The position numbers and the translations under genes are program-made. This document shows positions 47,004 to 60,238 of a DNA stretch of 64,000 nucleotides, in pieces; within the stretch, counting starts at the first letter, position 1, and the number at the start of each line of letters is the position of its first letter. The stretch is taken from positions 224,320,853-224,384,852 of the forward strand of contig NC_085136.1 of assembly GCF_035046485.1 (NCBI RefSeq). Direction: 5' to 3'. The notes beneath the pieces are model-generated. The model was not told where the DNA came from. It saw only the letters and a list, made by a program, of their open reading frames with translations, and did no database searches. Origin of the DNA: Aedes albopictus. Lineage: Eukaryota > Arthropoda > Insecta > Diptera > Culicidae.

Positions 47004-49476
47004 CACTGTCCGACAAAAAAAAACTTTTGCCGTGATCAGAGACCCCATTAGTAGGGCATAAAAGCGCATGGAAAATGTAGAAAAATGACATTTTCATATC
47101 TGTTGGAGCACCCCTAGAAACTTATTGAGATGAGTTTGAATTTTATTCATTTTTGAAGGTTCAACAAGAGCTTTAGAAATCATCATAAACACATTTGAAA
47201 TACAATATCTTTGAAATGCAGTTTTGTGCACCGCTAAAATTTTCACGGATCTGAGAAGCAACTTTGATAAATAACTAGTCAAAATTTCTACCTATTACGA
47301 CATTCCGTTTCATTGATACATATTAATATTAGGCTTAATTCTGACTTATATAGTGAAAATCTTTTAGGTTTTTTTTTTAATCTAATCCCATAAAGCACGC
47401 CCATATTCATATCCACTTAAAAAACTTCTATGCGCTAATGCCGTGCAGCGTCAGTTTTTCGGATACTTCGAACGCCTCGGAATATTGGATGGATTTCCGC
47501 TCCAGTAGGAGAAAACGTTTCTTTACAAGTTCTTCACTAGGTCACTAGATGTGAAGTACGTTTTCTAGTGTTAATGTATTTTTCAGCCTCTGACTGAAGA
47601 AGATAAAAATTGTATTTCAAACTTCTGGTTTACCTAAGTATGATTCTGGAAAGCTATACGAGAAATTTTAGGATATGATTACAAAGGATTCACAGGAAGA
47701 AAGTTAGAATAATTCATTGAAGTCAGCATGAGTGTTTTAAGGAAAATTGTTTCCAAATAAATTAAATGTTCTAATTGCAGTTTTCAAAAACTTTTTTGTC
47801 GCTTATGAAAATGAACAAAGTTTATTGTAACATTTGACATCAAATGTTACTTTCATAATCATGTTTAAATACCCATAAACTGCGATTTTGAATGCGATGG
47901 ATTAGGATCACGATTCAGGCAAAATACACTTCGTCCACTTAATTCAAGGAAGTATTTTGTTTTGATCGAATTTCGAGTCGTGCCCAAATTTAAATATCCA
48001 TATATCGCATATGGATGAGAATGCTTTTCAATGATTTGGTGTGTACCGAGGTAACCGTTCCAGATTGCTTGGCCTGGTGGATATCAAGCAGTTCCATGTT
48101 CTTAAAAATTTTAATACGATGCGGAAAATATATTCAAATTCCAACGACCTCTGCATTGAAACAAATTTGAACTATTTGGACTAAATAAATTATATCAACT
48201 CGCCTTAGTGCTTCTGGATAGATAGTATTTAACATCATATTAACAAATATGGTCTAGGACCATTAAGCAGGAGCACCTATTTTGGGCACTTGCTGCTATA
48301 ACTCAGTCAATTCCAAACCGATTGACTTGAATTGCTGCACATAGCTAGATACTATGCGTATCTGATCATGTCTCAAAAATCAAGTCATTCGGTTCTAAAT
48401 TGACTGAGTCATAGTCATAGTGCCCAAAATAGGTGATCCTGCCCAAATGGTTCCAGACCCTATGCCGCTGGAACTTATAAAGCAATTTTACAATCGTGGA
48501 GGACATTATTGAGCTTGAAATTAAGATTGGAAATATTTTACTACAGGACAAATTCAATTTATTTCATTAAAGTTTCTTCAATGGCTATGCCCCAACATAC
48601 ACATTCTGTATTGTGAAACTAACTAAAATGTGATGAAAACAAAGATTACTAATGGTAAATGGAGAATGATCTCATTTTTGGCTTGCATTTTTTTAGGGTT
48701 GTATTGTTTTGAACAGTCGTGAACTTAAACCATGTTTTCTGCGCAATCCCAGCTTCAATTCATTGTATTGAAATAGGTTTGTTTAATTCGATAAAGTTAT
48801 CAATTTTACCACCTTGGTATGGCAAGGAGGTTCTTCAAAACATTAAGTGAATATAGACGACCCACGAAATCACCGGAAACGTTTTTTTTTGTACTGATAG
48901 CAAAATATTAATGTATTAGATTTTATTTTTTTTTACACAGGCTTACCACGTCGGTAATTTGAAAGATCGACCGGATTTTCTTCTCGAAAATATGAATTCA
49001 ATTATTTAGATCATAAGTGTAGCATTTCTAAGTCTCATCAAAGTAAAATATTTATTTTGTTATGATTAGATAAGGATAGGGGCTTGCTTTTTGTGATTGA
49101 ATTAAGAGAAAACTTCAAGGATATGTATTATATAAGTCATATTTGATTCTTCCCGGAAATGTATCAATGAAATGGAATGTCGTAATAGGCTGAAATTTTG
49201 ACTTGTTATTTATTAAAGTTACTTCTCAGATCTGTGAAAATTTCAGCGGTGCACAAAATTGCATTTCAAAGATATTGTATTTCAAAAGTGTTTATAATGG
49301 TTTCTAAAGCTCGTGTTAAATCTTCAAAAATGAATAAAATTCAAACTCATCTCAAAAAGTTTCTAGGGGTGCTCCAACAGATTTGAAAATGTAATTTTTC
49401 TACATTTTCCATGCGCTTTTATGCCCTACTAATGGGGTCTCTGATCACGGCAAAAGTTTTTTTTTGTCGGACAGTG
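47004..49476. mobile_element. Long-TIR element (2.47 kb) with TTA TSD
   Basis: The TIRs are about 300 bp and start CACTGTCCGACAAAAAAAAA. TTA flanks both ends (47,001-47,003 and 49,477-49,479). The arms show scattered mismatches. The interior has no recognisable transposase and contains a nested 209-bp inverted-repeat element. A 3-bp TTA TSD points to a PIF/Harbinger-type non-autonomous element, but such long TIRs are unusual for it. Confidence 0.82.
48251..48459. mobile_element. Nested inverted-repeat element with CCTATTTTGGGCAC arms
   Basis: Ends GGTCTAGGACCATT and (reverse complement) GGTCTGGAACCATT. Inner arms contain CACCTATTTTGGGCAC, AACTCAGTCAATT and GATTGACTTGA and their complements. 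Short MITE-like element, probable TA-type target. Confidence 0.7.
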
Positions 49477-49479
49477 TTA

Positions 49480-51287
49480 TGTTGGCTACGAAAACATTGC
49501 ATTGGTGGGATATGTATGCCACTTCCTTGATTATAGCTCACTGGAAGCACTGAACGTGTCCTTATCCAAGTAATTCCTGACGAAATTGCTGAAAAAATAG
49601 CGGAAAGAATTTACGACGAAAATGCTGAATGAATTTCCAGAGGCTTAACTGGATTTGATAGATTTTATTTATAATTAATCTGATTGTTGAAAATTAAGTG
49701 AAATGTTTTATATTGTGATTATTTTTAGATTACCAAAAACTATAATTTGCACTTTGCGATGGTGTTTCCACGATTCAAAGGAAAATTAAATTTTCAGGTC
49801 AAGTCTTATGGAGATATTGGATTTAGGGAATAAGAGTAAAATAGCCATGTTAACGAATCACACGGCAACTGCAACAACTTCTAATGAATTCTCTTTGTTT
49901 TCTTCCCTCAGAGATTGTTTATAAACCACGCTTGAACGGGAAATTTGTGAAATTGGTGATTTGTGAACGGGAGAAATAAACTGGACTGTAGCTGTTCGTG
50001 TTTCAGATAGGAATGAAGTTTCCGTTTTTTTTTATTCAATTCTAGACAGACCTCAGCAACTGCTGGCGCTTCCGATTGAGCTGAAATTTTTCATGATTTA
50101 TCTGGGCAGTAGTGAAATGTATTTTTCCGTCCCAAGCTACTACTACCTAATATTTGATCCTCATACCATAATCCTCCAGAAACACCTTCTTTGCTAACAC
50201 ACTCATAATTTCTGAATCATAAATATCTTGTGAGCCATAGAGCCAGTTTCATGTTAAACTCAGGCCACGATGTAATGTAGTGAATGCAGACCATTTTTTA
50301 AATGTTATGCCTCAAGAGGGAGGTTGTTTTAGAGAACGTTATAGAATAACAAAGGTTGAAAATTTCCATGAAATAGCGTGACGCAGATACCTACTGAATG
50401 GAAATCATCATAGTGTAACATCAACCTTCGTGTTTCCACGGAAAAGTTCATGGAATCAAAGAAGTTCAGATTCAGCTCAACTAGTAAATCGCACAACAAA
50501 GGGGTTTCAAAAGTAAATTCTATGCTGCATAGTGAATCACTCTATCAAAAATAGCACCAATGACAGCTCGATGACGAAGCTCTAGCCAACAACGGTTACG
50601 TTAGCAATCTAACCAGACCCTTCCGCCTTGCTCCAAATTTTTCAAACCACACGCGGCAACCAACGCTGACGGTATCCATCCACCAGCCGTAGAGCTTGAG
50701 GGTCAGTTTGAGTTTGATATACTAATGCGTTTTTTTTTTCTTCGACTTCTGTCAATGTGGTTTTCATTTTTTTTTTTTCGGTGGTTGATTACGAATCGAA
50801 TCGAGAAACTAAACCAGTTAAGTAGACCTTCAAAATGTTATGCATCATGTTGTGTTCCTAGACGAAGTCAGAAAGGTGTGTCAATGGGTACGAGTGTGTG
50901 GGACTATACTATTTAGGTTGACCAATCTGACCTGTAGGTAATAAAATTGTCTTTTGGGCATAAAAATGTTTTACATAATTCGACGCAGATAAATCAAGTG
51001 GCAATACTGCATTTTGTGGGGAAAAAACTGAATTGATTTCTAGCCTATGGCGAATGGCATGTTGTAACCTGTTCTGGGATTATTTTTTGAAGCTGGTATA
51101 TATGTAGCCGCACATATCTAACTCAAGATATTTTTATCTATGTGGCAATGTCAAGATCTTTTCATTCATTTTTCGTTCAATCAATAATCATTATTATGAA
51201 TAGATGATATATAGATAAAGCTAGATGCTGCGGTAAAGAATATAAGTTTTTTATCTGAGCCAATCTCACTGTAACTTATTAGAGACA
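49480..51287. other. Unassigned DNA
   Basis: AT-rich with a more balanced block at 50,560-50,720 (GACCCTTCCGCCTTGC, CACACGCGGCAACCAACGC). No gene, RNA or terminal repeat is supported. Any 3' remains of the gypsy-type element would be expected here but were not recognised. Confidence 0.4.
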
Positions 51288-51289
51288 TA

Positions 51290-51962
51290 CAGGGGGTGGC
51301 CAACATGTTTGGGATAGGCTACTTTTTTTCTCTCACAAAACCGTTCAACAAGTTTATGTGCATCATTGATACTATTTTGAGCTCGATAGGTTAATCTTTC
51401 GCGAAACTAGAACCGTTCTCGTAAAACACAATTGTTTAGACAATTATGAATGGAATCCACGGCTTCACATAGATTTGGTAAAGAGTATTTACTCAACTTT
51501 ATTCATACGGCCTAATATATTTTTGCTTCACAAGTCTTTAAAACATAGGTACTATTTGAGCGTTGAAAAAAGTTATGATGGATTGACACTTTTTGGATCT
51601 TTCTCGAAAAAATGTAAATGTTTTACATCAATGTCATGAAACTTTGTTTTGATAATCAAATATTTTCTACTTCTGTTCACAAGATATCTTAAATAAGACA
51701 AATTTGAGCCTATTTGAGTTAAATGAAGAAAACATTTAGTTATTTTTGCGTGGCATTGTAAATTTGACTTATTTTCCTCTATATGGGTAAAAATGTCAAA
51801 CCGGTATAACGATCTCAAAGTTGTACCAATGATGCACACATAATAGGTTCACGAACATTCAAAATTTGAGAACTTTTCATGCTTTCTTTGGAAAGTTACA
51901 TGAACTTTCTTAGTGAGAGAAAAAATAAGGTTACCTATCCCAAACATTTTGACCACCCCCTG
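51290..51962. mobile_element. TA-flanked foldback element with CAGGGGGTGG ends
   Basis: Ends CAGGGGGTGGCCAACATGTT and (reverse complement) CAGGGGGTGGTCAAAATGTT, followed by TGGGATAGG. TA lies at 51,288-51,289 and 51,963-51,964. The arms extend inward through TTTCTCTCAC and CATCATTG. There is no transposase. It has Tc1/mariner-type features. Its right TA is also the left TA of the next element. Confidence 0.85.
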
Positions 51963-52904
51963 TACACTCCCGACCAAAAGTTTGGGGTCACCCCCTAAAA
52001 ACATGCCATTTTTTAGGCTCATATCTCCACCAGTTTGCGTCCGATTTTAAAACCCGAGACCTCATTCAATATAATAGGTCAGAGAAGCATTGAACATGAT
52101 TTAGGTTAAATTTTAACAAAAATATGTATGTGTAAAAAAATATTAAGTGAATTAACTTGGTGGCAACCAGGCCGTCAACGTGCACCTTCCGTCATCGACA
52201 CTAGCGTGCGCAGGGTTCTTGCTTAGGGGGGGCACTATAATAATGGTGCAATATATGTATGATCATGGTGCAAAATAGAATGATGGTGTTACACGCAATA
52301 TGAATTCCCAAGTAGAGGTTTCAACATGTTGTGGTGCCAACATCACCAAGGACTTCATATTGGGGTTCTATGAGAAATTCCTCAAGGAGTTCCTTCTGAA
52401 AATTGTCCAGGAAATTCTCAACGAATTTCTTCAGGAATTCCTTCAGGGATTCATCAATGAATCATTTCAAAAAATCCTTCTTAAATTCCTCAACAAATTC
52501 CTCCAGAAATTTCTCGAAAAATAACGCCAGAAATTCCTACAGGAATTCCTAAAAAAAATCCTCCAAGAATTCCTCATGAAATTCCTCCAGGGATTTCTCC
52601 AGAAAATCCTCTAGGAATTTTAGCCAGAATTCTCCAGAGAATCCTAAAAGAATGTTTCCCGGAACTTTGCCAAAAATTTCGCGAGCAATCTCTACAGGAA
52701 ATCCTCCACAGATTTCTCCAGTAGTTTCTCCAGGATTTTTTCAGGAATTCTTTCAGGGATTCAATAATGAATTTCTTCTGAAATTCCTCCAGATATTCCT
52801 TTAGAAATTCCTCGAGGGGTCTTAAAGAAATTTCTTTATAAATTCCTCCAATATGCAACCAGTGATTATAATGATTAACCTGGGCTTGTTAGGGGAATAT
52901 CTGT

Positions 52905-53158
52905 AAATAAAAGAAAATCGGGTTAAGTACGGTTCCTTTGAATTCCACTAAGAATTTGCATCCTTTGACAGATACGTATTTCGACCTCAACTGTAAGGTC
53001 GTCTTCAGTGTCTTGTACTTGACCCTTGTACTGAGTCGAGTCAAGTACAAGACACTGAAGACGACCTTACAGTTGAGGTCGAAATACGTATCTGTCAAAG
53101 GATGCAAATTCTTAGTGGAATTCTAAGGAACCGTACTTAACCCGATTTTCTTTTATTT
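52905..53158. mobile_element. Near-perfect 119-bp foldback inside the array
   Basis: Arms 52,905-53,023 and 53,040-53,158 differ at about one base, with a 16-bp spacer. Arm words include AAGAAAATCGGGTTAAGTAC, GACAGATACGTATTTCGACC and GTAAGGTCGTCTTCAGTGTC. The motif is familiar to me from mosquito DNA, but no TSD was fixed. Identical minus and plus open frames across it are mirror copies. Confidence 0.9.
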
Positions 53159-54170
53159 AACCAGTGATTTCCCTCCACGGATTCCTGCAGAAAATCCTAA
53201 AGGAATTTCTTCCAAAACTCTTCCAGGAATACGTCCAAGCAATCCTCTTGGAATTTCTTTAGGATTTTTTTCCAAAAATTTCTTAAGGAATTTCTTCAGG
53301 GATTCATTACTGAATTTCTTCAGAAATTCCTCAGAAACTTCTTCTAGAAATTCCTCCAGGAATTCCTTCAGAAATTCCTCGGGGAGTTCTTTCAGACATT
53401 TCTCCAGGAAGCCTCATATATTTCCAGAAAATCTTCAAATAAATCCCTCAGGAATTCCTCCAGTAAATACTCCTAAAATTCCTCCAGAGATCCCTCCTGA
53501 CATTTTTTTAGGAAAACTCCTGAATGTCTGTCTGTCAGTATTCCCCAATATTTCCTCCACGGATGCCTCCATAACATGCTAAAGGAATTTCCCACGGAAT
53601 TCTTCCAGGTATTCCTCAAGAAATTTCTCCAAGGATTTTTCCATGGATTCCTTCAGGGAATTCTCAAACAATTTCATCAGAAATTCCTTCATAGATTTCT
53701 TCAGAAATTCCACAAAAAATCCTCCAGAAGTTCCACCAGGAATTCTTTCAGAAATTTGTCGAGGAAGAACTCCTGAAATTCCTCCAGCAGTTCCTCCAGG
53801 CATTCCTCCATAAAGTCCTCTAGGAATTTCTGCCTGAGTTCCCCAAGAATGTCTCCCGGAACCCTTCCAAGAATTCCTCGAGGAATTCCACAAGGAAGTT
53901 GTCCAGGAAATCCTCCACGGATTCCTTCAGGAATTGCTTCAGGATTTTTTCCAGCAATTTATCCAAGAATTCCTGCAGGAATTCATTCATAAATTTCTTC
54001 AAAAAATCATCAAAAAATTCTCCCCGAAATTCATGCATGGACTCCACCAGAAAATCCTAAAGTAATTTCACCCGAAACTCTTTCAGGAATTCCGGGAGTT
54101 CCTCGAATGATTCCGCGAGAAATTCCACCAGGGAATCCTCCACGGAATCCTCTAGGAATTTCTCCAGGAT

Positions 54171-54739
54171 CCCGAGCAGAGGGGAATATCAAATTCATAA
54201 CAACAGAATCACATAGCCTGTTTTATATCATAATTTGTTATTATGAGCTTATCAAAGTATTACTTTTTTATAACATGTCTTGCCTGGCAATCTTATTTTG
54301 TTATGATCAAATTATTGAGATTCATCCACTAAATAACATTTCAATTATATGCTTTGTTGTAGACCAAGTTTTGTTATTATTCTTTTATTGAAAATGTATA
54401 AATATGTGATGAACTCTAACACAGTAATAACAAGTTCTCAAATTTATTGCAAGATTCAATGTTATTAAAATGTTTTTGATCTAATAAAACTTATTATTAT
54501 ATTGGTATTCCAGGAACATTTTTTGTTATGATTTTTGTTATTTTGCCGCTTATGACAGACAAGTTTATAACAAAATAAGATATGGTAATAACATATAAAT
54601 TTCCAATTCCATTATACAGTTGTTATGCCAAAATAACATATTTTATTATGGAGTGTAGAATTAGCATTTAAGTTAAAATACACGTTAGTAAAAATTAAAA
54701 AAAAAATATTATGCTGTTGATATTTTCTTCTGCTCGAGA
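54171..54739. mobile_element. TATAACA-rich MITE with CCCGAGCAG ends
   Basis: The left end CCCGAGCAGAGGGGAATATC and right end (reverse complement CTCGAGCAGAAGAAAATATC) enclose AT-rich DNA with repeated GTTATTA, TATAACAAAATAA and GTTATGATC words. It is related to 20,984-22,359 and shares end bases with the CCCGAGCAGG MITEs. It interrupts the array. Confidence 0.7.
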
Positions 54740-55239
54740 TTTTTTTTCCTGAAATTTCTTCAGGAATTCCTGTAGGGATGCAATAATTAATATCTTCAGA
54801 AATTCCTCCAGATATTCCTTCAGAAATTCCTCGAGAAGTTCCTTCAGGCATTCCTCCATTAATTTTCCAGGAAGCCTCATATATTTCACCAGAAATTCCT
54901 CAAATAATTCCTCTGGTAAATACTCCAATAATTCCTCCAGAGATTCCTCCTGAAATTTTCTTTTAGGAATGACTGTCAGAATTCCTACAATATTTCATCT
55001 AGGGATTCCTCCAAGAATTGATCCTCGCATTCCTCCAGATAATCCTAGATGAAGCGGAACTCTTCCAGGAATTCCTCCTAGAATTCCTCGAAAAATTCCC
55101 CCATGGATTCCTCCAGGAAATTCTCAAGGCATTTCGACAGGAATTCCTCCGAGGATTCATTCATGAATTTCTTCAGAAATTCCGCAAAAAATCCTCCGCA
55201 AAAATTCTTTCAGAAATTTCTTAAGGAAGAGCGCCAGAA

Positions 55240-55404
55240 CCTTTTTTTTATCTGTATTAACGAGATTTTTAGCCCTAGGCTAGTTCATCTCGGGACCCAC
55301 GCTTTACTTCCCTTCCGAATGAAGAACTCACATTTTGCGAGATTGTCGGGAGTGGGATTCGATCCCAGGTCCTCGGCGTGATAGTCACACCAGGTCCGCT
55401 CCAC
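55240..55404 (-). mobile_element. tRNA-derived SINE inside the array, with TSD
   Basis: On the minus strand it runs from GTGGAGCGGACCTGGTGTG (box-A-like) through ACCTGGGATCGAATCCCAC (box B) to GAACTAGCCTAGGGCTAAAA, CTCGTTAATACAGAT and an A tail. AGCGCCAGAA at 55,230-55,239 and 55,405-55,414 is the TSD. This is a third SINE type in the window. Its tail next to a T run fits minus-strand insertion. Confidence 0.8.
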
Positions 55405-58400
55405 AGCGCCAGAAATTCTACCAGGAACTCCTCCAGGGATTCCTCTAAAAATCCTCTGGGAATTATCACCAGAACTACAGGGATTTCTCCTTGCATTCCT
55501 CAAAGAATTCCTCAAGAACTTTTTCTAGGAGTTTCTCAAGGAGTTCCTGCAGGGATTCGTTAAAAAATTTCTTCAGAAATTCTTTTAAAAAAATCCTCCA
55601 GAAATTCCTCCAGAAATTCCTTCAGAAATTTCTCGAGGAGTTCCTTCAGAAATTTCTCCATGGAGCCTCATATATTTCTCCAGAATTTCCCCAAATAATT
55701 CCTCCAGTAAATACTCTAGAAATTTCTTCAGAATTACCTCCAGGAATCCCTCCAGAATTACCCCCAGGAATTCCTCCAGAGATTCCTCATGAAATTTCTT
55801 CTAGAAAAAATCCTTTAGGAATGTCTGCCAGAATTTGTTCAATATTTCCTCCCGGGATTCTTCAAGGAATTGCTCTACAAATTCCTCCAGAAAATCCTAA
55901 AGGAATTTCTCCCGGAACTCTTCCAGGAATTCCTCCTGAAATTTCTCGAGCACTTCTTCCATGGATTCCTCCAGGACATTCTACAGGAAATTCTCAAGGA
56001 CTTCTTCAGGGATTTATTCATGAATTTCTTCAGAAATTCATCCAGAAATACCTCCAGGAATTAATCCAGAAAATCTTCTAGGTATTTCTGTCAGAGTTCT
56101 TCCAGAGAATCTTACAGGAATGTTTCCCGGAACCCTTCCAAGAATTCCTCCAGGGATATTTCCATGGATTCCTGCAGCAATTTCTGCAGGATTTTTTTTT
56201 AGGAATTCCTTCAGAAATTCTTCCCTCCATGGATTCCACCAGAAATTTCTCAAGGCATTCATCCAGGGATTTTTCCAGGAAATCCTTCACGGAATCCTCC
56301 ACATAATCCTAAATCAATTTCAATCAATTCAACTCTTCTAGGAATTCTTCCAGGGAAACTTCCATGGAATCCTCATGAAATACCTCCAGGGATTCCTCCA
56401 ATATTGTCTCCAGGGATTCTTCCAGAAATTCCTCGACTAATTCTTCCGGAAAATCCTAAAATATTTTCCCGGATCTTTTCCGGGAATTTCTCTAGGAATT
56501 CCTCCAGAGATTTCTCCATGGATCCCTCCGAAATTTCTTCGGGAATTCATCCATGAGTTTCTTCAGAAATTTCTCAAAAAAAATCTTCATTAATTCCTCG
56601 AGGACATCCCTCCAGGAAGCTTTAAATATTTGTCCAGAAATTCCTTAAAGCAGTCATCCAGGAATTTCTCTAAATATTCCTCTTAGAACTCATAAATGAA
56701 TGCCTCCAAAAAAATCTGGAGGAATTTATCCAGAAATACCTCCCGGAATGCAAACATGGATTCTCCCAGAAATTTCTCTAGAGATTCCTGAAGAAAATCA
56801 TCCAGGAATTCCTCCAGGAATGTCTCGCAAAAAATACCTCAAAGAATTCATTCGGGAATTCCTCCAGAAATTCCTCCATTCATTCCTTCAAAAATTTCTT
56901 CAGTAATTCCATCTTGAATTTCTACAAGGATTCCTCCAGGAATTTCTGCAAGGATACCTTAAGGAATTCCTGCTCGGATTTCTCCAGAAAATCCTGAAGA
57001 AATTTGTCCCGGAACTCTTCCTGGAATTCCTCGTGAAATTTTTCCAGGGAGATCTGGAGAAATTTTTTCAGGATTTTTTTTTCTGGGATTTTTTCAGAAA
57101 TCTCCTGGAACAACTATAAAAATTTCTCTAGTTTTTGCTCCAGAAAATTTTCTGAAAAAATCTTCATGGATACCCCCAAGAATTCCTCTAGGTATTCCTC
57201 CAAGAGTCCATCCACGGATTTCTCCAGAAAAAAACTTCTCCCGAAACTGTTCCAGAAATTTTTCAAAGAATTCCTTCAGGAAATCTTCCAGATTTTTTCC
57301 AGGAATCACTTCATTTTCTCAGGAATTTCTCCAGAAAAATCTTTAAGGATTCTTCCAGAATTTTTTCTAGGAATTCTCCAGGGATTCATCCTTGAATTCC
57401 TCCTAGGATTACAGCAGGGATTTTTCCCGGATCTTTTCTAGGAATTGCTCTAGGAATTCCTTTAAGGATCTCCATGGATTCCTCCAGGAATTTCGTCGGG
57501 AATTTATCCAGGAGTCCATCCATGAGTTTCTTCAGGAATTACTAAAAAAAAAAACCTTCACAAATTCCTCGAGGAGTTCCTCTAGACATTCCTCCGGGAA
57601 GCCTTAAATATTTGTCCAGAAATTTCTTAAAGAATTTATCCAGAAATTTCTCTAGTTATTCCACCAAAAAAATCTTCAGGAATTTATCCAGAAATACCTC
57701 CCGGAATTCAAACATGGATTCCTCCAGGAATTTCCCCAGAAACTCCTCAAGAAAATCATCCAGGAATTTCTCCAGGGATGTTTCGCAAAAAATTCCTCAA
57801 AAAATTCTTTCGGAAATTCCTCCAGGAACTCCTCCATTATTCCTGCAAAAATTCCTCCATTATCCCTGCAAAAAATCCATCTTGAATACTTTCGGGAATT
57901 TCTACAGAGATTCCTCCAGGAATTTTTACAAGGACTCCTAAATGAATTCCTGCTCGGATTCCTCCAGAAAATCTTGAAGAAATTTCTCCCGGAACTCTTC
58001 CAGGAATTCTTCGAGAAATTTCTCCAGGGATTTCTACAGAAATTTTTTCAGGATTTTTTTCTGGAATTTTTCAAGGAATCTCTCCAGAAATTTCTCCTGG
58101 GACAACTATAAAAATTTCTCTATTAATTGCTCCAGAAAATAATCTTAAAAATTCGTCTTGGATTTCTCCGAGAATTCCTCTAGGTATTCCTACAAGAATT
58201 TATCCACGGTTTACTCCAGAAAAAAAAAACTTCTTCTGGAACTGTTCCAGGAATTCTTCGAAAAATTACATCAGGTAATCCCCCATAGATTTCGCCAGGA
58301 ATTTCTCCAGGGATTCATCAATGATTTTTTTAGATATTCCTCAAAAATCCCTCTAGGAATTCTTTTGCTCAAGGAGTTCCTTTAATCATTCCTTCAGGAA

Positions 58401-60162
58401 GCCGCAAATACTTTTCCAGAAAATTTTCAAAGAACTCCTTCAGGAAATCCTCCAGAAATTCTTTCAGGAATTCCTACATTTTTTTAGGAATTTCTCCAGA
58501 AAAACCTCTAGGGATTCTTATAGAAGTTTCTCTAATAATTCTCCGGGGATTCATCTTTGAATTGCTTTACAAATACCTTCAGGAATTCCTCCTAGGATTA
58601 CAGGAGGGATTTCTCTAGGAATTTTTCCAAAGCTTTCTCTAGGATTTTCTCTATGAATGTCTCCAAAGAATCCTCCAAGTATTCCTCCTGAAAATCCTCC
58701 AGAAATTTTTCCAATGATTCTTGAAAGCATGCTTCCAGAAATTCCTCCAAGATTTTTTTCGCGGATTCTTTCAAAAATTCCTTCAGGAATGACTCCACTG
58801 ATTCCTCCAGAAATTGCTCCACAAGTTCCTCCAGAGATTTTTCCAGTTATTTCTGCAAGGATTCGTCATTGAATTCCTCGAGTAATTCTTCCACAAATTC
58901 ATGCAGGAATTTTTCCAAAAAATCCTTCAGGAATTCCTCTAGCAATTCATCCTGGAATTTCTCCATGAATTATTTCATGGATTCCTTCATGGATTCCTTC
59001 TGTTACCCCTCCAGTGTTTCATCCTGTTATTCCTTCACGGATTCCTTCAGGAATTCCTCCAGGGATTACATCAGGGATTTCTCCCGGAATTTCTCATAGC
59101 TTCCTCCAGGAATTCTTCTAGAAACTCCTCCAAATGTCCCTCCAGAAATTTCCTCAGGGATTCCTTCAGAAATTCCTCCGGACATTCTTCCAGAAGTTCC
59201 TGCAGGAATTCTTTCAAGGAAACCTCCAGGCATTCTCCCAAGGATTCCTTCAGGAATGCCTTCAGAGAATCCTCCAGAAATTATTCCAGGAATTTCTCCA
59301 GGGTTTCTTCCAGGAATGCCTCCAGAGTTTACTCCAGGGGTTCGTTAATGAGCCCCTGCTGGAACTCTTCCAGAAATTTGTCCAGGAGTTTTTCGAAATA
59401 TTTCTCCATAAATTCCTCAATGAATTCTTTCACGAATTCCTCTACGGATTCCCCCAGGAAATTCTTCAAGGTTTCCTTTAGAAATGCCTCCAGGGAATTC
59501 CTTCAATAATTTTTCCAGCAATTCCTTTAGTAGTTCCTCCTGAAAATTATACAGGAATTTCTCTAGACTCCTCTTCCAGTTTTTAAGAGCTACGTTCAAG
59601 AATTCTTTCAAGCACTTCTTTAGTAATGCCTTCAGGGATTCCTCCAGAAAGTCCTTCAAGGATTCCTCCTAAAATTTCTCCAAGGATTTCTCCTGGAATG
59701 CCTTCACGGTTTACTACAGATATACGCCACGATTACGCATTGAAAGCTTTAGTAATGCATAAAATTTAACAATGGTGCATTATTTTGCAATTAGGCACAT
59801 ATTTGATTCAAAGATGGTGCGTGAGATGATGCCTGGATGATGCTGTGAACATCATGGTGGTGCATGGAATGAATGATGTATGTATGGTGCATTAGCTATG
59901 ATTCTGTTATACTCGTCATGTTTCATATTAAGGTACACATGCAATTCGTGCAAAGGTGCAGGAAACTCAATGTGGCACAGAAATCAACATGTTCCAGGTA
60001 CGTGGAATACTATTTTGTATGCGAAATGCCAAACTGGTGCATCAAATTCAAATGTAAACCGCATCATAATGGTGCATAAGATACCTAGATGGTATAATGA
60101 ATGCCAAAATGGTGCATGAAAAGCTTTGAAGAAGGCGTATGATGCTAGTGTGCTGCATTAGT

Positions 60163-60238
60163 TGTCGCCGTTATTCAAAGATTATCAACATGTTGCATAA
60201 CCATGCAACATGTTGATAATCTTTGAATAACGGCGACA
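60163..60238. repeat. Perfect 36-bp hairpin within one GGTGCA unit
   Basis: Arms 60,163-60,198 and 60,203-60,238 are exact complements with a 4-nt loop (AACC). Sister units (for example 61,362-61,398) have the left arm sequence only once and then continue to GGTTAGGTGCACG. This copy has therefore gained an inverted duplication of its own adjacent sequence. Confidence 0.92.

Larger units (their letters stand above)
52360..59715 (+). repeat. GAATTCC-type minisatellite (7.3 kb) with higher-order repeats
   Basis: Degenerate 15-bp units of the type GAAATTCCTCCAGGA fill the interval. A landmark (GAAGCCTCATATATTT and variants GAAGCCTTAAATATTT) recurs at 53,411, 54,874, 55,665, 56,619, 57,601 and 58,401, that is every 0.6-0.98 kb after subtracting nested elements. 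This shows duplication of large blocks. The 5-codon period opens frames on both strands (for example 55,491-56,081 and 59,134-59,481), giving FLQEFLQK-like peptides that are not proteins. EcoRI sites (GAATTC) are extremely frequent. Confidence 0.92.

Noticed and set aside
55491..56081. 196-codon open frame and many similar Phe/Leu/Gln-rich frames in 52-60 kb
   Set aside because: The 15-bp repeat period keeps frames open on both strands; no domain, no start context, no codon constraint.
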